Shown here: positions 58,338 to 64,000 of the stretch, one piece after another
Layout of the letters: the number at the start of each line of letters is the position of its first letter
Numbering within the stretch: the stretch's first letter is position 1
From: Hymenobacter sp. BRD128
GTDB lineage: Bacteria > Bacteroidota > Bacteroidia > Cytophagales > Hymenobacteraceae
Length of the DNA: 64,000 bases
Direction of reading: 5' to 3'
NCBI RefSeq assembly: GCF_013256625.1
Contig: NZ_CP053908.1
Location: 2,108,001-2,172,000, forward strand
Position numbers and translations under genes: made by a program
Notes under the pieces: model-generated
Databases searched by the model: none
What the model saw: only the letters and a program-made list of their open reading frames with translations
Told to the model about the DNA's origin: nothing

Positions 58338-59840
58338 ATGTCGCCGACCCTTATTTTAAGTCTGATTGCAGGCTACTTCGCCGTACTGATTCTCATTGCG
58401 GTACTCACTTCGCGCAAGGCCACGAGCGAGAGCTTCTTCATCGCTAACCGCAACGCGCCGTGGTACATGGTGGCCTTCGCCATGATTGGCACCTCGCTTT
58501 CGGGCGTCACGTTTATCTCGGTGCCGGGCAACGTGCAGGGCAAAAGCTGGAGCTACCTGGCCGTAGCGCTGGGCTTCGTGGCGGGCTACCTGGTTATTGG
58601 TACGGTGCTGCTGCCGCTCTACTACCGCTTGCAGTTGGTCAGCATTTATTCCTATCTGGAGCAGCGGTTTGGCTACTGGAGCTACAAAACGGGCGCGCTG
58701 TTTTTCCTGATTTCGCGCTCGCTAGGGTCGGCCCTGCGGCTCTACCTGGTGGCGGGCGTGCTGCAGCTGGCCGTGTTCGATGCTATGGGCGTACCTTTTT
58801 CTATTACGGTCGTAGTCAGTATCTTATTTATCTATCTCTACACCTTTAAGGGCGGGCTCAAGACCATTCTCTGGACCGATACCTTCCAGACCCTAGCCAT
58901 GCTGAGCTGCGTGGCGCTGAGCATCTACTTCATGTCGGATGCGCTGAACTACTCCTTCAAGCAGCTCATCTCGACGGTGCGCACCAGCCCGATGTCGCAG
59001 GTGTATTTCGACAATTTTCGCGACGATAAATTCTTCTGGAAGCAATTCGCCTCCGGCATGTTCATTACCATCGTAATGACGGGCCTCGACCAGGACTTAA
59101 TGCAAAAAAACCTGAGCTGCCGCAGCCTCGGCGAGGCCCAGAAAAACCTGTTTTGGTTTACGCCGGTCATCGTGAGCGTCAATGTGCTGTTTCTTACGCT
59201 CGGGGTGCTGCTCTACAAATACGCCGCCGCCAGGGGCCTCGACCTGGCCCATATGCCGCAGCTGCTCACTGCCAAGGGCACGCTCGATACCGACAAGGTT
59301 TTTCCGTATCTGGCCACCACGCAGTTTTCGCTGGCGGCGGGCATCATCTTCATTCTGGGCATTATCGCCGTCACCTATGCCTCGGCCGACTCGGCGCTCA
59401 CGGCACTTACCACTTCGTTTTGCGTTGATTTTCTGAATATTAAGCAGTACCCCGAGGCCCGGCAAACGCGGCTGCGGCAAGCTACGCACCTAGGCTGGTC
59501 GGTGGTGCTGATTATCATCATCCTCATCTTCCGCGCCCTCAACGAGCAGAGCCTGATTGATGCCGTGTACAAGGCGGCCGGCTTCACCTACGGGCCGCTG
59601 CTGGGGCTGTTTGCGTTTGGCATTTTCACCACGCGGCAGCTGCGCGATGGGCTGGTGCTGCCCACCTGCGTGGCCGGCGTGGCCCTCACGCTGCTCATCG
59701 TGACGCACTCGGTGGAATGGCTGAACGGCTACAAATTCGGCTTCGAAATTCTGCTACTTAATGGCGCGCTCATCTACCTGGGGCTGCTGCTGATTTCGCG
59801 GCCCGCCGACCGAACCGAAGCCGTCCCACAGTTGTCCTAA
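58338..59840 (+). CDS. Sodium:solute symporter (SSS family)
   Basis: 500 residues with about 13 membrane helices. SSS hallmarks: FFIANRNAPWYMVAFAMIGTSLSGVTFISVPG near the N-terminus, YFAVLILIAVL at the start, the TFKGGLKTILWTDTFQT segment and SADSALTALTTSFCVDFL. A TTG 9 nt upstream is less likely as a start. The substrate is unknown; relatives carry sugars, sialic acid or amino acids with Na+. A possible -7 box abuts the ATG. It is followed 68 nt later by the TonB-like gene. Confidence 0.9.
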   Translation: MSPTLILSLIAGYFAVLILIAVLTSRKATSESFFIANRNAPWYMVAFAMIGTSLSGVTFISVPGNVQGKSWSYLAVALGFVAGYLVIGTVLLPLYYRLQLVSIYSYLEQRFGYWSYKTGALFFLISRSLGSALRLYLVAGVLQLAVFDAMGVPFSITVVVSILFIYLYTFKGGLKTILWTDTFQTLAMLSCVALSIYFMSDALNYSFKQLISTVRTSPMSQVYFDNFRDDKFFWKQFASGMFITIVMTGLDQDLMQKNLSCRSLGEAQKNLFWFTPVIVSVNVLFLTLGVLLYKYAAARGLDLAHMPQLLTAKGTLDTDKVFPYLATTQFSLAAGIIFILGIIAVTYASADSALTALTTSFCVDFLNIKQYPEARQTRLRQATHLGWSVVLIIIILIFRALNEQSLIDAVYKAAGFTYGPLLGLFAFGIFTTRQLRDGLVLPTCVAGVALTLLIVTHSVEWLNGYKFGFEILLLNGALIYLGLLLISRPADRTEAVPQLS

Positions 59841-59907
59841 TACGTGGCGCGGCCAGTGGGTATCTTTACTAATCGCTAGGCTTTTTCTGCGTCGTTTTTT
59901 ACGTTCT

Positions 59908-60413
59908 ATGCGCGCTTACTTCTTCGCTATTCTCCTGGCTGCCCCCTGGCGGCGCTGGCCCAAGTCAAGCCGGCTCCGACCAAAGCGCCCATCGTGCTCA
60001 CGCCCGGCAATATGCAATTGCAAGCCGGCGGCGGCGCCGAAAACCGGCCCGACCACCCACCCGCCTTCCCCGGCGGGGAAGAGGCAATGGGCGAGTTTTT
60101 CAGCCAGAACGTGCAAATTCCGGTGAAAGCCAAGCAGGCCCGCGTGACCGGCGACGTAGTGATAGCGGCTACTATCGGCACCGATGGCAAGCTCCTTAAC
60201 CCCAAAGTAGCCAAGGGCCTCTCGCCCGAATGCAACGCCGAGGCGCTGCGCGTGGTGCAGGCTATGCCGGCCTGGCAGCCCGCCACCCGGCGCGGCGTGC
60301 CGGTGCCCGTGCTGGTGCAGGTGCCCGTACCCTTCGACAACGCGGGCGTGACGCAATTCGAAATCAACCGCAAAGTACCCCGCTCGGCCAAGGACGCGCC
60401 GGGCCTAAATTAA
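59908..60413 (+). pseudogene. TonB C-terminal-domain protein, frameshifted in the signal peptide
   Basis: From the ATG at 59908 the frame reads MRAYFFAILLAAP, then fails. Shifting at the five-C run (59942-59946) continues as LAALAQVKPAPTKAPIVLTPGNM and on through a TonB C-terminal domain (GDVVIAATIGTDGKLLNPKVAKGLSPECNAEALRVVQAMPAWQPA). One missing C would restore a perfect signal peptide followed by the mature chain. The intact protein would be about 168 residues, periplasmic, of the energy-transducer-like group used by Bacteroidota. Either a real frameshift or a homopolymer sequencing error. No other damage is visible. Confidence 0.8.
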
Positions 60414-60445
60414 ATTTTAGCCCTGCTTGGTAAATAGCTTCCCAG

Positions 60446-60532
60446 AACGGTCATGCTGAACGCAGTGAAGCATCTCGCGTGAATCGTTGAACGAAGCGGG
60501 CGAGATGCTTTACTGCGTTCAGCATGACCGTT
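60446..60532. repeat. Inverted repeat, 33-nt arms (dispersed family)
   Basis: Arms 60446-60478 and 60500-60532 pair with a single mismatch around a 21-nt loop. Outer words GTCATGCTGA and inner GAAGCATCTC are shared with the repeat at 435-530, while the middle differs. It lies between the TonB-like gene and the ABC exporter. Confidence 0.88.
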
Positions 60533-60628
60533 CATTTATGAATTTTTAAGCGAACAGCTCAAAGCAATTAGCGTGAGTTCGCGTCTACTAAAATAAGTAG
60601 GCCGGCCCCTAGCCGGCCCCGTTGAATT

Positions 60629-62473
60629 ATGGCCCGTAGTGGATTGAATACCAGCGGCGGCGACGCTACCGCCGACCTACCCAAACCGAAAGTAAACAAG
60701 GAATCACTGAAGCGCAGCCTACGCATTTTCAAGTTTGTGCTGCCCTACCGGGCCAAGTTTATCGTGGGTCTGCTGATGCTGGTGCTGAGCAGCAGCACGT
60801 TTATGGCTTTTCCGTGGGTGGCTGGCAAGCTCGTCGATGCCGCTAACCACAAGCCGGTGCTGCTGCCCGGCGGCCTCTCGCTCGACATCAATCGGATTGC
60901 GCTGCTGCTGTTCGTCGTCATTGTGTGCCAGGGATTTTTCTCATTTGGACGCATCTGGTTTTTCACGCAGGTGAGCGAGTTTACGGTGCGCGACATCCGG
61001 CAGGCACTCTACGCCAAGTTTGTGCAGCTGCCCATCCCGTTTTTCGAGCAAAACCGCGTGGGCGCTATCACCTCGCGCATTACCAGCGACGTGGCTCAGA
61101 TTCAGGACACGTTTTCGCTCACGCTGGCCGAGCTATTCCGGCAGGTGTTTACGCTGCTGGGCGGTATCACCTTTATTATGCTGGTGTCGGTGAAATTATC
61201 GTTGTTTATGCTGGTTACCTTCCCGCCCATCGTGCTGGCGGCGGGGCTTTTCGGGCGCAAAATCCGCACCCTAGCCAAGACCACGCAGCAGGAGCTAGCC
61301 CACACCAATACCATCGTGGAGGAAACCTTGCAGGCCATCAACTCGGTGAAGGCGTTTACGAACGAGCAGTTTGAAACCCGACGCTATACCGTATCGCTGG
61401 GCAAGGTGGTGCGGGCCGCACTGCAAAGCAACCTGTACCGGGGCGGCTTCGTGTCATTCGTGATTATCGGCCTGTTTGGCGGCATCATTCTGGTGCTGTG
61501 GCGCGGCGCTACGCTGGTGTACACGGCCGGCCCTGGCCACCTCGAAATCGGACAATTGGTGTCGTTTATCATCTATACGGCCTTCATCGGGGCTTCCGTA
61601 GCCGGCCTGGGCGAGCTCTACGGCAAGGTGCAGAGCACGCTGGGGGCTAGCGAGCGCATTCTCGAAATTCTGGACGAAACGCCCGAGCCGACCCTGCGTG
61701 AGCCGGCCACCGGCCTCGTACCCGCCCAGATACGAGGCGACATTCGCTACGAGCACGTGGCGTTCCGCTACCCTACCCGGCCCGATGTACCGGTGCTGCA
61801 AGACATTGATTTTCACATCGCGGCGGGCGAGAAAATTGCGCTCGTCGGCCCCAGCGGCGCGGGCAAAAGTACCATTGCGGGCCTGCTGATGCAGTTCTAC
61901 CCGCTCAGCGGCGGCCGCATCCTGGTCGATGGCCACGACGTGCAGGACTACGACCTCACCAGCCTGCGCCGCCACATTGGCATTGTGCCGCAGGAAACGC
62001 TGCTTTTCGGCGGCACCATTCGCGAAAATATTGCCTACGGCAAGCCCAACGCTAGCGACCAGGAAATTATCGAAGCCGCCCGCCGCGCCAATGCCTGGCA
62101 GTTTATCAGCGCCTTCCCCGAGGCGCTCGATACGGTGGTGGGCGACCGGGGCATCAAGCTCTCGGGCGGGCAGCGCCAGCGCGTGGCCATTGCCCGCGCC
62201 ATCCTCAAAAATCCGGCGGTCCTCATCCTCGACGAGGCCACCTCGTCGCTCGACAGCGAGAGCGAAAAGCTCGTGCAAGGTGCCCTTGACGAGTTGATGC
62301 AGAACCGTACCAGCCTCATCATCGCCCACCGCCTCAGCACCATCCGCAAGGTGGACAAAATCCTGGTTATCGACGGCGGCCGCATCGTGGAAGCCGGCAC
62401 CCACGAGGAATTAAGCGACCGGGCGGGCGGGCTGTATGCCAATTTACTGCGCTTGCAGTTTGAGTTGGCCTAA
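60629..62473 (+). CDS. ABC exporter (fused permease and ATPase, MsbA/ABCB-type)
   Basis: 614-residue half-transporter. N-terminal transmembrane domain (about 45-330, six helices, with an NRVGAITSRITSDV coupling region) followed by the ATPase: Walker A GPSGAGKST (about 408-416), Q-loop GIVPQETLLFGG, signature LSGGQRQR, Walker B VLILDEATSSLDS and H-loop IIAHRLST. A homodimer is expected to move lipids, peptides or drugs outward. An extra short basic N-terminus precedes the first helix. No partner gene lies beside it. Confidence 0.94.
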   Translation: MARSGLNTSGGDATADLPKPKVNKESLKRSLRIFKFVLPYRAKFIVGLLMLVLSSSTFMAFPWVAGKLVDAANHKPVLLPGGLSLDINRIALLLFVVIVCQGFFSFGRIWFFTQVSEFTVRDIRQALYAKFVQLPIPFFEQNRVGAITSRITSDVAQIQDTFSLTLAELFRQVFTLLGGITFIMLVSVKLSLFMLVTFPPIVLAAGLFGRKIRTLAKTTQQELAHTNTIVEETLQAINSVKAFTNEQFETRRYTVSLGKVVRAALQSNLYRGGFVSFVIIGLFGGIILVLWRGATLVYTAGPGHLEIGQLVSFIIYTAFIGASVAGLGELYGKVQSTLGASERILEILDETPEPTLREPATGLVPAQIRGDIRYEHVAFRYPTRPDVPVLQDIDFHIAAGEKIALVGPSGAGKSTIAGLLMQFYPLSGGRILVDGHDVQDYDLTSLRRHIGIVPQETLLFGGTIRENIAYGKPNASDQEIIEAARRANAWQFISAFPEALDTVVGDRGIKLSGGQRQRVAIARAILKNPAVLILDEATSSLDSESEKLVQGALDELMQNRTSLIIAHRLSTIRKVDKILVIDGGRIVEAGTHEELSDRAGGLYANLLRLQFELA

Positions 62474-62536
62474 GTAACGGTGTGGATTTTTTTTGCGGTC
62501 GGCATCAAGTGATTATACTTCACTTGACCATTGGCA

Positions 62537-63148
62537 ATGAAACGCACAATCCGGCATCGGCTGCCATGCTTGGGGCGGCCCGAAGTGGCCCCGTTCGCGG
62601 GGCTATTTTTGGTTATATGCTATTTTTTTATGCTTGCTGGCACCCTGAAGGAGCCAGCTAAAGGGCTGGTTGCACTGGAAGAAACGCCGTACATAACGGG
62701 CTACGCATGCCTATTTGCACCAGAACATAATTACATTTACATTTCTTTGACTACCAGCGGATATTTTTCGTTTTCAGTTTCCGAGCCTGCCCTGCAACAG
62801 GCCGTTTTGGAGCAGGTCAGCAAAAAATTTGGTGTGCATTTTCCAGCTGCGCTGCAATCGAAGGCCTTTGTAGCAGTCAGGCCTGAATTGTTGCCCAGCC
62901 TATCAGCTACCTCTCCGTCAGTGCCTACCCGTCAGCAAATCAATACTAGCGTTACGCTTACGCAAGCCCAACTACTGGACTGCATCGAGGCTGCCCGGGC
63001 ACTTTCACCAAGACTAACCCACATGCCATCAGCAGTTTATTTGTCTATTAATACCCAAACTAAGGCTTCGCTGGTGATGCGATTGGTTAAGCAACTTCAG
63101 CACCGTAAACTTAACCAACTATATCTGCTGACACATCGCTACTCCTAA
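62537..63148 (+). CDS. ExbD/TolR-like protein, orphan
   Basis: 203 residues from the ATG at 62537 (a TTG 6 nt upstream is possible). One N-terminal membrane helix (FAGLFLVICYFFMLAGTL), then a periplasmic domain ending in YLSINTQTKASLVMRLVKQLQHRKLNQLYLLTHR, which resembles the ExbD/TolR C-terminal fold. An ExbB partner is not next to it. Its DNA is less GC-rich than the ABC gene. Family assignment is tentative. Confidence 0.55.
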   Translation: MKRTIRHRLPCLGRPEVAPFAGLFLVICYFFMLAGTLKEPAKGLVALEETPYITGYACLFAPEHNYIYISLTTSGYFSFSVSEPALQQAVLEQVSKKFGVHFPAALQSKAFVAVRPELLPSLSATSPSVPTRQQINTSVTLTQAQLLDCIEAARALSPRLTHMPSAVYLSINTQTKASLVMRLVKQLQHRKLNQLYLLTHRYS

Positions 63149-63318
63149 GCACGCGCTAGCATACGCCCACGCATTAGTGCCCGATGCACTCCACCCGCCA
63201 CGAAAAAGCTGCCGAACCAGGCATAGTTATGCACCTCCAGTAGCCAGGGCCATACGGCAGCTTTGTTGCGCACGCCAATGGCAGCTAAAAAACCGGGCAC
63301 GCAGGGCAAAATACCTGG
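63145..63318 (-). pseudogene. C-terminal remnant of an NCS1-family (cytosine/purine) permease
   Basis: A minus-strand frame without a start reads PGILPCVPGFLAAIG, then NYAWFGSFFVAGGVH and ends RMLARA-stop. This matches the last helices of NCS1 nucleobase permeases (PGFL..., NYAWFVGFFVAG). The upstream part is absent, being bounded by a stop at 63321 and then by an Uma2 remnant. Its stop overlaps the ExbD-like stop. It is a gene fragment, not a functional protein. Confidence 0.5.
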
Positions 63319-63330
63319 CTAGCCGGTGCC

Positions 63331-63720
63331 CTACTGCGCTTCCTCAAAAATACCGAGCCAGTCGGGCGCGTCCAGGCAGCCGCGCTTGTCGCTTTTGGCC
63401 CGGTCGCAGCTAGCGCTGATGTCGGGCTGCACCACGGTAGTTATCTGGGCGTCGCCGTTGCCGGTACCGCGCAGCGGGCGCACATCGAAAGGCACCGAAA
63501 AGACCCGGCAGGGCTGCCGACGCAGGCAGTTCCAGCTAACGCCGTGGAAGTTAGACGCAAGTTGCTGGTGCGCCGAAGTGGGCGCCGGCATCTTGCGAAG
63601 AATCCTGCCCTTGATAAACGCCACGTATTCCGTGAAGCGTTAGCACAGGTAGTCGGCGAAGGTATAGCGCTGGCTAGGGTCGAGCTGCGAAATATCGGTG
63701 ATTGGCGGCGTGATGCTGAA
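63331..63720 (-). pseudogene. Uma2-family (DUF820) nuclease-fold pseudogene
   Basis: Reading the minus strand from 63720: FSITPPITDISQLDPSQRYTF, an in-frame TAA at 63642-63640, then FTEYVAFIKGRILRKMPAPTSAHQQ, VFSVPFDVRPL, TTVVQPDISASCDRAKSDKRGCLDAPDW and a premature stop in place of the usual EILSPG continuation. These are the ordered Uma2 motifs of a restriction-endonuclease-like fold. The expected initiator Met has become Phe, there is an internal stop, and the C-terminal third is lost, so it is a decayed copy. These genes are commonly duplicated and lost in Bacteroidota and cyanobacteria. Confidence 0.75.
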
Positions 63721-63732
63721 ATATACGGCTGA

Positions 63733-64000
63733 CTACCTGACGCTCGTGAGGAACTGACGCAGCCCATCGGCCAGCTTTCTATCGTTGCCCAGGCGCGGCA
63801 CCTTATTCTGCCCGCCCAGCTTGCCCACGCTTTTCATGTAGCGCTGAAACGCGCCGGCCGGCAGCGGCGTGAGCTGCAATGGCACCAGGATACTGCCCTG
63901 GCGCAGGTCGTCGTAATAGGTATTGCGGTGGCGTAGCGCCGTATCGAGCGCGGCGGCGAAGCTAGCGGCATCGCGTGGCGGCTGGGCAAACTCGACCAGC
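63733..64000 (-). CDS. GH3 auxin-responsive-promoter-like protein (partial, C-terminus)
   Basis: About 89 C-terminal residues of a gene entering from the right edge. The segment ALRHRNTYYDDLRQGSILVPLQ, then PLPAGAFQRYMKSVGKLGGQNKVPRLGNDRKLADGL, is the conserved C-terminal end of the bacterial GH3 family (acyl-adenylate-forming enzymes that conjugate carboxylic acids to amino acids in plants). Bacterial substrates are unknown. The chain ends QFLTSVR before a TAG at 63735-63733. Confidence 0.8.
   Translation of the reverse strand, partial: LVEFAQPPRDAASFAAALDTALRHRNTYYDDLRQGSILVPLQLTPLPAGAFQRYMKSVGKLGGQNKVPRLGNDRKLADGLRQFLTSVR

Noticed and set aside
61454..62404. 316-codon minus-strand frame over the ABC exporter
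   Set aside because: Antisense shadow with no domain.
1..64000. CRISPR array, prophage, insertion sequence or rRNA operon
   Set aside because: No regularly spaced repeats, no integrase or transposase motifs and no rRNA-like sequence were seen on either strand.

Overview
The window is chromosomal DNA from a high-GC member of the Bacteroidota, most likely Hymenobacter or a close relative (Hymenobacteraceae). The evidence is TonB-dependent receptors with N-terminal carboxypeptidase-regulatory domains, LytS/LytTR two-component systems, a type IX secretion (T9SS) C-terminal sorting domain, DUF6799 and ABA4-like proteins, near absence of Shine-Dalgarno sequences, and Bacteroidota -7 promoter boxes (TAnnTTTG) upstream of many genes. 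The genes are mostly ordinary single-copy functions. I see no prophage, insertion sequence, CRISPR array or rRNA.

Layout. 1-5.7 kb (minus): partial hslV, a 38-bp-arm inverted repeat, a TonB receptor, pyruvate dehydrogenase E2 and a histidine phosphatase. 5.9-16.9 kb (plus): a menaquinone cluster menI-menF-(two-domain M42 peptidase)-menD-menB, then a DUF305 protein, a GH13 amylase gene broken by an in-frame amber codon, an AT-richer DUF1877 gene, and menE. 17-21 kb (minus): a barrel-like protein and two tandem TlpA-type thioredoxin-fold proteins. 21.1-27.4 kb: two LytS/LytTR signalling operons facing each other. 27.5-36.5 kb: TPR protein, acyltransferase 3, second TonB receptor, a PAS-only protein followed by a CZB-like protein without zinc ligands, a YfcC-type carrier and a DinB/YfiT protein. 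36.6-48.6 kb: lipoproteins, lipoamide dehydrogenase, a marR-yceI unit with a clear palindromic operator, a dipeptide epimerase divergent from a dicarboxylate/amino-acid symporter, and a large GAF protein. 49-62.5 kb: T9SS-exported heparinase II/III-like protein, PAP2 phosphatase, tRNA-Leu(CAG), methyltransferase, M61 peptidase, Bax-inhibitor-1 protein, MBL-fold hydrolase, sodium:solute symporter, a frameshifted TonB-like gene and an ABC exporter. 62.5-64 kb: an ExbD-like gene, then decaying remnants (NCS1 transporter tail, Uma2 pseudogene) and the C-terminal part of a GH3-family gene.

Functional links: MenF, MenD, MenE, MenB and MenI cover isochorismate to DHNA apart from MenH and MenC, which are not here. 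E2 and lipoamide dehydrogenase serve the same complex but lie about 33 kb apart. Dipeptide epimerase plus glutamate-type symporter suggests murein-peptide or glutamate salvage.

Most notable signals: strong over-use of the palindrome GCTAGC throughout the window; four genes whose -7 box sits 4-6 nt before the start codon, implying leaderless mRNAs; the half-dead tandem M42 peptidase inside the menaquinone operon; the PAS-only/CZB-like pair; and a three-copy 23-nt repeat filling the menD-menB gap. All family assignments come from reading motifs by eye; no database search was run.
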